The notes beneath the pieces are model-generated. The model worked only from the letters and a program-made list of their open reading frames with translations. It was not told where the DNA came from and did not search any database. Both the position numbers and the translations under genes were made by a program. This document shows, piece after piece, positions 16,794 to 24,856 of a stretch of DNA of 64,000 nt; positions within the stretch are counted from its first letter, which is position 1; the number at the start of each line of letters is the position of its first letter. This DNA comes from Spirosoma aerolatum (GTDB lineage: Bacteria > Bacteroidota > Bacteroidia > Cytophagales > Spirosomataceae), in assembly GCF_002056795.1 (NCBI RefSeq), contig NZ_CP020104.1, positions 4,597,501 to 4,661,500 on the forward strand. Reading direction: 5' to 3'.

Positions 16794-17224
16794 GCCAGAC
16801 AACTATTGATCCAAAGGACTTGTGCGTAGGGAGTTACGTAAAGCATTTTGACGGACGCATTATCGAAGTAAAAGGTATTGGTAAGTGTCTGGCAGGTCAG
16901 GAGGTTGGTAAACCTGAAACCTACGGCTATTTCAGTTACAGCAATTTCCAACCCATACCAATCACGCCTGAATGGTTGGAAAATCTGGGGTTCGTTGATT
17001 GTGACAACCGGTTCGAACTGGAAGGTGGATATGAAGACAGTGACGAATCTTACACAGCCTGCTCAATTAACTGGGCCCAAACGTCTGACTACTTCGTGTT
17101 TACTGATGCATCTGAACGTAGATTCGATATAGCTATTCGCTCAGTCCATCACTTACAGGCCGTTTTCTGGAATCTGGAACGTCACTGGCTCGCTGTCAAC
17201 CAAAAGGAGGTGAGCCGTGTCTAA
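16790..17224 (+). CDS. Conserved phage protein of unknown function
   Basis: A 144-residue protein beginning with a KOW/SH3-like strand pattern (LCVGSYVKHFDGRIIEVKGIG). A segment ITPEWLENLGFVDCDNRFELEGG follows, common in Bacteroidota phage and integrated-element proteins. It overlaps its neighbours by 4 and 8 bases, so it sits firmly in the early operon. No biochemical role is known to me. Confidence 0.7.
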   Translation: MSQTTIDPKDLCVGSYVKHFDGRIIEVKGIGKCLAGQEVGKPETYGYFSYSNFQPIPITPEWLENLGFVDCDNRFELEGGYEDSDESYTACSINWAQTSDYFVFTDASERRFDIAIRSVHHLQAVFWNLERHWLAVNQKEVSRV

Positions 17225-17654
17225 GCTCCGTCACCAACTCGCCCACCGCGAAGCGCATGCGTTCTTGGAAATCCTTTGGGATGAACTTCCTGTCCAGTAC
17301 ATGGGCGATGTCGAACGCATTCAGTACGATCTGGAGGTCTGGCTCATTGCGTTTTACCTGCTGCAACAACAGGAGCAAATGCGCGGATTTGAGCTGCTGG
17401 CCTACGTGCGACGGGCCGCCGAAACCTACTACCAGGAGAATTTTCGACAGGTACACCACACGCGCATCCTGTGGGCGTTCTTTCGGTTTCGGCTCGAACT
17501 GGCGCTTCTGAAAACGATTACGGCTGATCAGCAGACGCTCGATCACTGTTACGCCTATCACGACGTACTGGCTGGTCTGTCTTACCGCATCAGCCTGCTG
17601 AAAGAAGGGCCCGGCTGGGACTATAATTCACCCTCACGCAACACCCCTTTTTAA
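17217..17654 (+). CDS. Helical phage protein of unknown function
   Basis: A 145-residue, mainly helical protein rich in His, Arg and aromatic residues (LRHQLAHREAHAFLEILWDE...). No membrane segment or catalytic motif is evident. It overlaps the preceding gene by 8 bases. Confidence 0.65.
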   Translation: MSKLRHQLAHREAHAFLEILWDELPVQYMGDVERIQYDLEVWLIAFYLLQQQEQMRGFELLAYVRRAAETYYQENFRQVHHTRILWAFFRFRLELALLKTITADQQTLDHCYAYHDVLAGLSYRISLLKEGPGWDYNSPSRNTPF

Positions 17655-17658
17655 GGCC

Positions 17659-17778
17659 ATGCACAAATCAACCTACACCATCTCTGAATGGATAGCGATT
17701 GTATGCTGTCTGGCTACGATCGGCTACGCGATGCACTGGATTTGTTCGCTACACCTGCAGCTGTTAGGCCATGTGTAA
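17659..17778 (+). CDS. 39-residue membrane peptide
   Basis: A short ORF encoding MHKSTYTISEWIAIVCCLAT and then more hydrophobic residues: one membrane span with two adjacent cysteines. It begins 4 bases after the preceding stop and overlaps the next small ORF, so it fits the tightly packed operon. It is kept because of spacing and composition only. Confidence 0.45.
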   Translation: MHKSTYTISEWIAIVCCLATIGYAMHWICSLHLQLLGHV

Positions 17779-17866
17779 CCGACGCAATCAACCTGTTTTC
17801 TGGCCGGTGCTCGTGCTGTTTGCGCTGGGTGCTGTAGCCGCTGCGATTGGCCCGTTTTGGCCTTGA
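17771..17866 (+). CDS. 31-residue membrane peptide
   Basis: A short ORF starting in an ATG that overlaps the previous stop. The N-terminus is basic (MCNRRNQPVFWP) and is followed by one Ala/Val/Leu-rich membrane span ending GPFWP. Its 3' end overlaps the long reading frame of the following gene. Function unknown. Confidence 0.4.
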   Translation: MCNRRNQPVFWPVLVLFALGAVAAAIGPFWP

Positions 17867-17921
17867 AAATAAGCTTTTGACACATGATATTGTGGGCTTC
17901 ACCAAACCCCGAAAAACACTC

Positions 17922-18629
17922 ATGGAATTAGTTGAAAAAGACCTTGAAGACATGATTTACGATGCCTGTAAAACGAAGGAAGGTCTTGATTTTTTACAGG
18001 AACGCGGCTTAATGATAACAGGGAAAGCCTATCGTCAGGTGAATTTGGGAAGCTATGGAATAGCGGATTTAATAACGGTGACCTATGAGGGCCGTGGATG
18101 GGAGCCTATTGATATTTTTTCTAATGATTACATAATGACTCGCCATTTTACGATTGACATCTACGAGCTGAAACGAGACAAGATTGGAATTGATGCGCTA
18201 CTTCAAGTATGCCGTTATTGTACAGGCTTTAAGAAGTTGATTTTACCAAAATTCAACACAAAAAGAAACGAATTCAATATTCGAATTCATCTGATTGGTA
18301 GCTCGATTGATCTTGATTCTGATTTTGTTTTTCTCCTTGATCACATTACCCGCATATCGCTTTATACCTATCAATTCCGATATGATGGCCTTCACTTTGA
18401 AGAGTCACCTACGTCTGGATGGACTAAGAGTAACTCAGGAAATCCTCAGGAATTAACGGTAACCCGCCATTTCTTGCGCGAACTAGTTGGCCATCTGCCT
18501 GAGCGTATACGCAACACCGTGGAAGAAATCAAAGAAGAGCAACAACCACGGATTGACTCGGACCCGTCGATCGACGAATCCTACAAGAGCTTTAATGAGT
18601 TCCGTGACAATTCAGTATCTGAATCATGA
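17922..18629 (+). CDS. PD-(D/E)XK nuclease-like phage protein
   Basis: A 235-residue protein. Asp49 in GIADLITV and the pair Glu82-x-Lys84 in DIYELKRDKIG, followed by an amphipathic helix (ALLQVCRYC), match the core of the PD-(D/E)XK nuclease fold. The frame is open upstream to a TTG at 17847; the ATG at 17922 is chosen. It overlaps the start of the replication gene by 4 bases, which suggests a role in phage DNA replication or recombination. Activity is inferred from the motif. Confidence 0.68.
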   Translation: MELVEKDLEDMIYDACKTKEGLDFLQERGLMITGKAYRQVNLGSYGIADLITVTYEGRGWEPIDIFSNDYIMTRHFTIDIYELKRDKIGIDALLQVCRYCTGFKKLILPKFNTKRNEFNIRIHLIGSSIDLDSDFVFLLDHITRISLYTYQFRYDGLHFEESPTSGWTKSNSGNPQELTVTRHFLRELVGHLPERIRNTVEEIKEEQQPRIDSDPSIDESYKSFNEFRDNSVSES

Positions 18630-19573
18630 ATGAATTTACCGGCATTTGGTTGCCAGCCGAAATTTTGGCCATAACCGATTTAAATCTCACCGAGAAAGTA
18701 TTGGCGGCTCAGGTCGTCATGCTTTCCCGCGTTGGGGTTTGCCGGGCACAAAATGACCATCTGGCTAGTCAAACACGGCTAACGACTACCACCGTCAGTC
18801 AGACACTTAAACACCTAAAAGAAAAAGGCTACATCATCATTGAAGCTGGTAAAGAGGAAGGTAATAAACGGATTATGTACCCCTCTTTAAAACTATTACA
18901 GACCCTATGTAAAAATCTTACAGAGGGGTGGCAGAAGTCAAGTAAACTCACTGTAAAAGTTTTACAGAGCCTATATAAAATTCTTACAGACCCTCTTCAA
19001 GATTCTTACAGACCCTATGTAAAAATCTTACAGACCCTCTTCAAAGATTTTACAGAGCCATATATAAGGACTGAAAATAAAGATGAAAATAAAGGTGAAA
19101 GTAAAATAGAAAAAAAATATACAGTCAGTGGCGCAAATGCGCCGACCTCGTATTGGTCGGTTTTAAAAATTAGTTTTTCAGATCATCAAAAATGGCTAGC
19201 CGCTGAACAAAAAAAAATATACGCGTCGTTCCCGCCAGACTGGACAACGGCCATGATTGAGCTTTACCAGAACCGATGGCTACCCTTTCGCCAAAACCCC
19301 AAGGTATTCAAAAAAAAATTGCGCGCCGACAGCATTCAAGCGCAGATCAACGAACTATCTCCGCTGACCGAATCCGAATTAACCGCCTGCATCAACAACT
19401 CAATCTCAAACGGCTACCAAGGCCTCTTCCCTGAAAAGTTCAAGCAACGCAATGGAAACACGAAAAACACCCACGTTAACGGCCATCGGCCAAGCGGCCC
19501 AAGAATACCCATTTCCGCCGAAACCCCTGGAGCAACCCGAACGGGTTTTAACCGTAAGGCTTCCGGCGAATAG
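18626..19573 (+). CDS. Winged-helix replication protein (probable initiator)
   Basis: A 315-residue protein. Residues 1-95 form a winged helix (LNLTEKVLAAQVVMLSRVGVCRAQNDHLASQTRLTTTTV ... LKEKGYI), as in helix-turn-helix replication proteins of phages. The middle part is encoded by the 22-bp iteron array and has low-complexity character. The C-terminal region (about 190-300) is helical. Iterons inside the gene plus a helicase-loader gene just after it recall lambda O and P. The call is from architecture and position. Confidence 0.75.
   Translation: MNEFTGIWLPAEILAITDLNLTEKVLAAQVVMLSRVGVCRAQNDHLASQTRLTTTTVSQTLKHLKEKGYIIIEAGKEEGNKRIMYPSLKLLQTLCKNLTEGWQKSSKLTVKVLQSLYKILTDPLQDSYRPYVKILQTLFKDFTEPYIRTENKDENKGESKIEKKYTVSGANAPTSYWSVLKISFSDHQKWLAAEQKKIYASFPPDWTTAMIELYQNRWLPFRQNPKVFKKKLRADSIQAQINELSPLTESELTACINNSISNGYQGLFPEKFKQRNGNTKNTHVNGHRPSGPRIPISAETPGATRTGFNRKASGE
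18896..19071 (+). repeat. Iteron array: eight 22-bp units, probable phage origin
   Basis: TTACAGA recurs at 18896, 18918, 18962, 18984, 19006, 19028 and 19050, exactly 22 bases apart, with one degenerate unit at 18940. The full units at 18896 and 19006 are identical. Twenty-two is not a multiple of three, so the protein frame rotates while the DNA is kept. An A/T-rich stretch follows to about 19125. Confidence 0.8.
19072..19125 (+). other. A/T-rich stretch beside the iterons (candidate unwinding element)
   Basis: More than 70% A+T, with many A runs, directly downstream of the iterons and inside the same gene. This is the position of the DNA-unwinding element in lambda-type origins. Confidence 0.5.
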
Positions 19574-20399
19574 TGGCTATCCGTCGTCAGCCTGGCCTCA
19601 GTTGTCCGAAGAGGAAGAGCAGGACTGGTTAGTTCAGAATCTGGCGCATCTGCTGGTTAGTGGCCAAAAAGCCAAACACTATATTCTGGAAGGTCAGAAA
19701 GCCGCCGAAAAGCGCAAAGCCGATGCGTTTGTACCCAATAGCCCCGACCTGTTAATGGCCGAAATTCAGAAGCGGGGTGCGCAGATGGCCAGGGAGAAAT
19801 TCTGGCGCAATCCGTTTACGCTAACCAGGTGGAATCGGCACATCTACCAGACGCTGTGTCTATACTTTACGGGTGATGCCCGGTTTGAAACGGAAGGCTG
19901 CGAGCTGATGGGTGTTGAAGCGGGTTCATTTTCGCTCAACAAAGGTATTCTTTTGTGCGGCCCACGGGGCGTTGGCAAATCGGATATGCTGGATTTGTTT
20001 GCCCGAAATCCGTACGCACCGTTCCTGACCGTCTCCTGCATTGCCCTGGCGACGGATTACAGCAAAAAAGACGAAGGCGGTTCGGTTCTGATCGATCGGT
20101 ATGCTGGCCTCATTCCCAGCCCGGCAGCCTCAAAATATTACGGCCATTCACATCTTGGTTTGCATCTGGACGATTTCGGCGCTGAAGGCGAAGCGACCTA
20201 CATGGGGGCAAAAGTTAACCTACTCGATATTATCCTGCAAACCCGCTACAGGGTTGCTCGTGGTCCGTTTACCCACCTGACGACCAATGCCAGTGATGAA
20301 GAGATACAGCGCTCCTATGATGGCCGGGTGTACGACCGGATGATTCAGATGTTCAACCTGATTGAGTTTAGCCCTGACGCCCCCAGCCTACGCATATGA
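19452..20399 (+). CDS. DnaC/IstB-like AAA+ helicase loader
   Basis: A 315-residue ATPase. Walker A is GPRGVGKS at residues 170-177, Walker B is LHLDDFGAE at 237-245, sensor 1 is TTNAS near residue 276 and an Arg-finger-like YDGRVYDRM follows. The N-terminal ~130 residues would contact the helicase. It should load the host DnaB helicase at the phage origin. The start overlaps the preceding gene by 122 bases in another frame; no later Met leaves the N-terminal domain intact. Confidence 0.87.
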   Translation: METRKTPTLTAIGQAAQEYPFPPKPLEQPERVLTVRLPANSGYPSSAWPQLSEEEEQDWLVQNLAHLLVSGQKAKHYILEGQKAAEKRKADAFVPNSPDLLMAEIQKRGAQMAREKFWRNPFTLTRWNRHIYQTLCLYFTGDARFETEGCELMGVEAGSFSLNKGILLCGPRGVGKSDMLDLFARNPYAPFLTVSCIALATDYSKKDEGGSVLIDRYAGLIPSPAASKYYGHSHLGLHLDDFGAEGEATYMGAKVNLLDIILQTRYRVARGPFTHLTTNASDEEIQRSYDGRVYDRMIQMFNLIEFSPDAPSLRI

Positions 20400-20920
20400 A
20401 AACCCCTATCCTCAAAACGAATCAACTGCCGATTCTAAACCTTCGCATTGATCTGGTGATCGGCATTGATCCAGATATCGACAAATCTGGATGGGCCGTT
20501 TGGTCACGTTCTCAGAACCGATTCATCGAAGTGTTGCCGCTGCCGTTCTGGAAATTCATCGACAAGGCAACGGCTTATGCACCCGGTTCAGCGCTGTTCG
20601 TTTTAGATGCCGGCTGGCTGAATGAGAAAGTAAACTATCACGCTATCAAACTTCCGCTGCATCTCAAAAATGCATCTGAAGCGGTCAAGGCCAAATACGT
20701 TGCAGCAGTTCGGGAAAAGGTTGCCCGGGATGTCGGCTTAAACGCTGGCGTAGGGCTAAGTATGCTCAATTTTTTACAAGCTAACCATCACGAAGTAAGG
20801 CCCATTAAGCCGACGATGCACAAATGGGATGCCGAAATGATTGCTCGTCAAACAGGCTATAAGGGTCAATCGAATCCTGAAACCCGCGATGCGATGCGGC
20901 TGGCGTGGTGTTACCGATAA
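20396..20920 (+). CDS. RuvC-like nuclease (RNase H fold)
   Basis: A 174-residue protein starting with the RNase-H-fold strand VIGIDPDIDKSGWAVW, with Asp25 as the first acidic residue. It ends with NPETRDAMRLAWC, whose Asp165 fits the last catalytic acid of RuvC-like resolvases. It probably cuts branched DNA during phage replication or packaging. It overlaps the loader gene by 4 bases (ATGA). Confidence 0.8.
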   Translation: MKTPILKTNQLPILNLRIDLVIGIDPDIDKSGWAVWSRSQNRFIEVLPLPFWKFIDKATAYAPGSALFVLDAGWLNEKVNYHAIKLPLHLKNASEAVKAKYVAAVREKVARDVGLNAGVGLSMLNFLQANHHEVRPIKPTMHKWDAEMIARQTGYKGQSNPETRDAMRLAWCYR

Positions 20921-20931
20921 TTCAAGTTCAA

Positions 20932-20945
20932 CACTAATTCTAAAA
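20932..20945 (+). promoter_or_regulatory. CACTAATTCTAAAA leader motif
   Basis: Exact copy, ending 12 bases before the ATG of the DUF4494 gene at 20958. Confidence 0.6.
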
Positions 20946-20957
20946 TCCATTTCAATT

Positions 20958-21494
20958 ATGCCGCTCTGGTTCCAATCAAAAATCAGCTACCGTACGCAGG
21001 ATGCGACGGGCAAATGGAAAACCATCAACGAATCGTTTCTGCATGATGGGGTCAGTTTTACGGATGTCGAAGCGCAAATCTTCAAAATCGTTGAAGATCG
21101 CCTGAAAGAATTCGAAGTCAAATCGATCGCGCAGGTCAAATTCGAAAATGTCTACGAGCCCTACGTTGGTGGCGATTTCTACAAAGTGACGGTTGTGTCG
21201 GAAGATTCAATTGACGAAAAGAAAACGACAAGCTTCCATCTGGTTGCCGCTGCCGATGTGGTTGATGCGGAAAAACGGGCCGAAGCTTATATGAAAAACT
21301 GGCTCAGTTCCCACACAATTACCGGCGTTGTTAAATCGCCGATTCTGGGCGTCTGGCACCCGGTTGCCGAAGACTGGCAGACTGACTTTAAACAGCGCAT
21401 GGAGGATCTGGCGCAGGATGGCCATACCTCCGTCGACATTAACCAGTTGGAAATGAACTTTGAATCCAGTGTCAACGAATCAGTTGACAGCTAG
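20958..21494 (+). CDS. DUF4494 family protein
   Basis: A 178-residue protein opening with WFQSKISYRTQDATGKWKTINESFLHDGVSFTDVEAQI, the hallmark of DUF4494, a Bacteroidota family found in prophages and mobile elements. Function unknown. The ATG at 20958 is chosen because it follows the leader motif and matches the family N-terminus; a longer in-frame extension overlaps the RuvC-like gene. Confidence 0.87.
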   Translation: MPLWFQSKISYRTQDATGKWKTINESFLHDGVSFTDVEAQIFKIVEDRLKEFEVKSIAQVKFENVYEPYVGGDFYKVTVVSEDSIDEKKTTSFHLVAAADVVDAEKRAEAYMKNWLSSHTITGVVKSPILGVWHPVAEDWQTDFKQRMEDLAQDGHTSVDINQLEMNFESSVNESVDS

Positions 21495-21530
21495 TCCTTT
21501 ACAGTGAATTTTTAGAAGTGTAGTGCGGAT

Positions 21531-21558
21531 ATGGCTGGGCTCGTTTGGGCTCAGCCAT
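21531..21558 (+). terminator. Hairpin after the DUF4494 gene
   Basis: ATGGCTGGGCTC, loop GTTT and GGGCTCAGCCAT form a 12-bp stem with two G-T wobbles in the 86-base gap before the next gene. No strong T tract follows; it may terminate or attenuate. Confidence 0.55.
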
Positions 21559-21580
21559 TCTTAACCCGCTTCGAAGAATT

Positions 21581-21778
21581 ATGGCAAAGAGCAAAACGCC
21601 CGTGGTAGCGCCTAAACACTATTCAAAATTGGCGCAATGGATGATCGACGCGTTCGGCATCCAGCGACTCAAGATGATGAAACTTGAATATCAGGCAGGG
21701 TTACCACATGATATGCCTCCGCACATTCGTCAGCAGCGCATCGAGGCCATCAACGAAATTTTTCCATCTCTTAAATAA
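21581..21778 (+). CDS. Small phage protein
   Basis: A 65-residue basic protein (MAKSKTPVVAPKHYSKLAQW...), rich in Met, with no recognised domain. The ATG at 21581 is preferred over one 12 codons upstream, which would lie inside the preceding hairpin. The DUF5131 gene follows after 7 bases. Confidence 0.6.
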   Translation: MAKSKTPVVAPKHYSKLAQWMIDAFGIQRLKMMKLEYQAGLPHDMPPHIRQQRIEAINEIFPSLK

Positions 21779-21785
21779 TTCCCTA

Positions 21786-22556
21786 ATGGCTGAAAAAACT
21801 ACAATAGGCTGGACTGATGCTACCTGGAACCCGCATCAGGGTTGCCGAAAAGTATCCGAAGGCTGTAAGTTCTGTTATATGTACCGCGATAAGGAAATGC
21901 ATAAGCAGGACCCCAAGCGCGTGCACCGATCGTCGGACGCGACATTTTATGCTCCGCTCCGCAAAAAGGCTTTTAAAGAGCCGATGCGTGTATTTACCTG
22001 CTCCTGGTCAGACTTTTTCATTGAAGAGGCTGACGCCTGGCGGGATGAGCTATGGGCAATTATCAAACAGACTCCGCATCTGACCTACCAGATTTTAACC
22101 AAACGCATTGAACGGGTTGCTGATCATTTACCCAATGATTGGGGCGATGGCTACGATAACGTCTGGTTGGGTGTAACGGTCGAAAATCAGGATGCTGTTA
22201 GCCGGATTGGTGTACTGGAAGAGATACCTGCTAAAATCAAATTTATCAGTTTCGAGCCGCTGATTGGCCCTTTGACCAGTGGATTCGTTGGCGAAGTCGA
22301 TTGGATCATCATCGGCGGGGAGTCGGGCAACGATAACGGGAAATACCGCTACCGGCCCTGCGAACAGGAGTGGATACAAACCATCATTGGTGCTTATGAG
22401 TGGGCTAATCGGGAAGTACAATCGGAGCGATACACCCACATTTTTGTCAAGCAACTTGGTACACACCTCTCCAAACATCTTGGTTTAAAATCGCGGCATG
22501 GTATTCATGCGAGTGAGTGGCCTGACCATCTGCAAATCCAAGATTTTCCCGTTTAG
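21786..22556 (+). CDS. DUF5131 (phage Gp37/Gp68) family protein
   Basis: A 256-residue protein with the family start TTIGWTDATWNPHQGC. A cysteine cluster follows (GCRKVSEGCKFCYMYRD, C-x6-C-x2-C), resembling a radical-SAM iron-sulfur site. The conserved LTKRIERV, LGVTVENQD and GGESG segments are also present. The family is widespread in phages; the reaction is not established. The cysteine spacing suggests a cluster-binding enzyme. Confidence 0.88.
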   Translation: MAEKTTIGWTDATWNPHQGCRKVSEGCKFCYMYRDKEMHKQDPKRVHRSSDATFYAPLRKKAFKEPMRVFTCSWSDFFIEEADAWRDELWAIIKQTPHLTYQILTKRIERVADHLPNDWGDGYDNVWLGVTVENQDAVSRIGVLEEIPAKIKFISFEPLIGPLTSGFVGEVDWIIIGGESGNDNGKYRYRPCEQEWIQTIIGAYEWANREVQSERYTHIFVKQLGTHLSKHLGLKSRHGIHASEWPDHLQIQDFPV

Positions 22557-22714
22557 CCATGCCTATCTACCTGCGCGGTCCACCTGCGTAAACCTGCCTA
22601 ACGAACCAACCGAATCCTAAGCCTACGGGTGACGAACCTTAAACGACCCAATCGGTGGAGGCTAGTGATATATACGCCTGAGTTTGGGATTCGGTTTGTT
22701 CATAAGTACCAAAG

Positions 22715-22728
22715 CACTAATTCTAAAA
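22715..22728 (+). promoter_or_regulatory. CACTAATTCTAAAA leader motif
   Basis: Exact copy, ending 11 bases before the ATG at 22740. The preceding gap 22557-22714 contains no credible gene. Confidence 0.6.
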
Positions 22729-22739
22729 TCAAAAACGAG

Positions 22740-23108
22740 ATGAAAATGACAACCAAACAGGCAGTTGATGTCCTCACAACTGCCCTCAAAAAGGACCCTG
22801 ATTTGTTTTATGCCTATCAGGCTAACATTGCAGTTTGCATGCAGGACTGTTATGCTGAGGTCATTAAAAGCGGCATACCCTCCGTAGGCTCTGCTGAGAT
22901 ACATGACATCAGCAACAAAGGGGCCATTCGATTCCTGAATATGCTCTGTCAGAATCGACCAACTAATACAGAAGAACAGGAAGTCAGAGAGCTTGAACAG
23001 CGCACCGAAACCAACATGAACCTGATCAGTGAGTTTCTGGAGCACCTGAAAGACGAAGCGGGTATCGAAATACCCGAGGAGCATTTGTTGTCATTTTTTA
23101 ACGCCTAA
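22740..23108 (+). CDS. Helical phage protein of unknown function
   Basis: A 122-residue, mainly helical acidic protein (KMTTKQAVDVLTTALKKDPDLFYAYQANIAV...). The start at 22740 follows the leader motif; an in-frame GTG at 22629 would put the motif inside the gene. A second ATG lies two codons later. No family is recognised. Confidence 0.66.
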   Translation: MKMTTKQAVDVLTTALKKDPDLFYAYQANIAVCMQDCYAEVIKSGIPSVGSAEIHDISNKGAIRFLNMLCQNRPTNTEEQEVRELEQRTETNMNLISEFLEHLKDEAGIEIPEEHLLSFFNA

Positions 23109-23120
23109 CCACACCAGACA

Positions 23121-23597
23121 ATGAAAGACTCCTCTATTCTAGCCTTTAGTCTTGCGATCAGATTTCGTAAGAAAGGTAAACCCACTGTTCAATATGACCA
23201 TGTCATGCCCTTGATTGATATCTGGCATTATCAGGAGCCCGATGGCGCAACTGACTGGAGCTACCCACATTTGACAAAAAAGGAGAAAGCCAAAGCGGCT
23301 GATCTGATTACCAATGAAGTCGATAACCTTCGCCATTGGATGCAGGATTGTCATGTAGGCGTATACAATGATCGTCCTTACGCAGATGATGTAAGCGACG
23401 AAGAAATGATCCATCGAATGCAGAAGATTTTCAGAATCTACAAAGGCGTCAACCGGAAATGGTATCAGCATCCGAAATGGCGATTCTGGCAATGGCGTAT
23501 ACAGGTCTTTAGCCCTCTCAAACAGTTTCGGGATTTCAAAAAATATGTACTGGCTAAACACGGCTGGAATTTCCAATGGCAACTACGACTCCGATGA
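23121..23597 (+). CDS. Phage protein of unknown function
   Basis: A 158-residue basic protein, rich in Trp, Lys and Arg in its C-terminal half (RKWYQHPKWRFWQWRIQVF). No membrane segment or known domain is seen. Its end overlaps the next start by 22 bases. A nucleic-acid-binding role would fit its composition but is a guess. Confidence 0.62.
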   Translation: MKDSSILAFSLAIRFRKKGKPTVQYDHVMPLIDIWHYQEPDGATDWSYPHLTKKEKAKAADLITNEVDNLRHWMQDCHVGVYNDRPYADDVSDEEMIHRMQKIFRIYKGVNRKWYQHPKWRFWQWRIQVFSPLKQFRDFKKYVLAKHGWNFQWQLRLR

Positions 23598-24040
23598 AAG
23601 CAATCACCCTACAGGACGATAGCGCGCACAATCCCCATCCGTGGTTAACGCTAGTCGAATACAAGCTGAAAACGATCGAAAGCCGAAAGAACTGGATTAT
23701 GCGTAACCATCGGGGCCAAACCCTTTTTACAGGCTCGAAATCCAGTCGAACGCCTAATGCTGGACTAGCGGCCTGCGTGGCAAACGTTGTAGATATTATG
23801 CCTATGACAGAGGCTCATGAGGATGAGGCTTGTATCAAGGTGTATGTCGGAGCTTGGGCGTTGATCCTGGAAGACCTTCGGTGGCTCACCCGTAAGTTTC
23901 CGGTAAAGGGAGCGTTAGGAGTGTTTGATGTAGACGTCCCTTCCGACGTTTCGTTTTATGCGCCAACGCCTGAACAGCTTCACCCGAAAGCTTATCCTGC
24001 CTATCTGCGCTACTATATTCTAAAGAATGCCCCGAGATAA
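23576..24040 (+). CDS. ASCH-domain protein
   Basis: A 154-residue protein with ASCH/PUA-like features: PWLTLVEYKLKTIESRKNW near the start, then the strand pattern GLAACVANVVDIMPM and GALGVFDVDV. ASCH domains bind RNA or modified nucleotides. An alternative ATG lies at 23594. It overlaps both neighbours, consistent with one operon. Confidence 0.72.
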   Translation: MATTTPMKAITLQDDSAHNPHPWLTLVEYKLKTIESRKNWIMRNHRGQTLFTGSKSSRTPNAGLAACVANVVDIMPMTEAHEDEACIKVYVGAWALILEDLRWLTRKFPVKGALGVFDVDVPSDVSFYAPTPEQLHPKAYPAYLRYYILKNAPR

Positions 24041-24320
24041 CATGGTCTACATTGATAATATGTATGCGCCTTACCGTGGCATGAAGATGTGCCACATGAT
24101 TGCTGATACATCGGAAGAACTGTTGTCGATGGCTGATCAGATTGGCGTCAATCGCAAATGGATTCAGGATAAAGGCACCTACAATGAGCACTTCGATATA
24201 TGCTCCAGCAAAAAGGCTAAAGCGATTTTATTAGGAGCTCAGGCAGTAACGATGATGGAGTTAGGTAGGATATTGGTCAAACGGCCGGGTCATCCACTTT
24301 ATACTGAATCGGGAGAATAA
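24027..24320 (+). CDS. DUF4031 family protein
   Basis: A 97-residue protein matching DUF4031 throughout: MVYIDNMYAPYRGMKMCHMIADTSEELLSMADQIGV, RKWIQ, HFDICSSKKAKAILLGAQAV. The family is common in phages and bacteria and has no assigned function. It overlaps the ASCH gene by 14 bases. Confidence 0.88.
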   Translation: MPRDNMVYIDNMYAPYRGMKMCHMIADTSEELLSMADQIGVNRKWIQDKGTYNEHFDICSSKKAKAILLGAQAVTMMELGRILVKRPGHPLYTESGE

Positions 24321-24372
24321 TTTCCGAAAGCGTGCGAAAAATTGCAAAAAACGTGATAAACCAACTGATTAT

Positions 24373-24720
24373 ATGAACCAACAAGCCCAACCCCTCGAAT
24401 TATACGCTGTTGTCGAACTTTTTGGACATAACCGCATGGCTGGCAAAGTAAGTGAATACAACCTTGGCGGCAACTTTATTCGTATCGATGTCCCAGAAAC
24501 GTCTACCCAGGGAGCCTACAGTCGAATCGTAAATCCGTCTGCTGTGTATGCCATCAATCCAGTTACGGAAGAGGTAGCAACAGCGATGGCTGAACGACTG
24601 CAAACCAAACCCATTGAAGCGTGGGATTTACGCGAAATGGAAAAGCGATTGTTGGCACTAAGGTCTGCTCAGAACGAGCCTTTGCAGGAATCAGACGACG
24701 ATTATAATGATGATCTATAA
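24373..24720 (+). CDS. Last gene of the rightward early operon
   Basis: A 115-residue acidic protein (LYAVVELFGHNRMAGKVSEYNLGGNFIRIDVPET...). Small proteins with this beginning are common next to DUF4031-type genes in Bacteroidota prophages; no function is assigned. It ends 55 bases before a strong bidirectional terminator. Confidence 0.7.
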   Translation: MNQQAQPLELYAVVELFGHNRMAGKVSEYNLGGNFIRIDVPETSTQGAYSRIVNPSAVYAINPVTEEVATAMAERLQTKPIEAWDLREMEKRLLALRSAQNEPLQESDDDYNDDL

Positions 24721-24775
24721 AGCCTAGGAATATTTTTTGCCCAATCCCGGGAATATTTTTCTGAGTGATTGACAA

Positions 24776-24811
24776 AAAACAGCCTGACCTCAAGCGAGAT
24801 CAGGCTGTTTT
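24776..24811. terminator. Bidirectional terminator between early and late regions
   Basis: AAAACAGCCTGA and its exact complement form a 12-bp stem with a 12-base loop and A/T runs on both sides. It separates the rightward early operon from the leftward late operon that ends with the endolysin gene. Confidence 0.88.
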
Positions 24812-24856
24812 GTTTTTAAACCCATAATCTATTCTACATGAAAAAACTAACTCTAC

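Noticed and set aside
18896..19071. Protein-level tandem repeat in the replication gene
   Set aside because: The period is 22 bases, so the frame rotates and the amino acid sequence is not truly repeated. The repeat is at DNA level.
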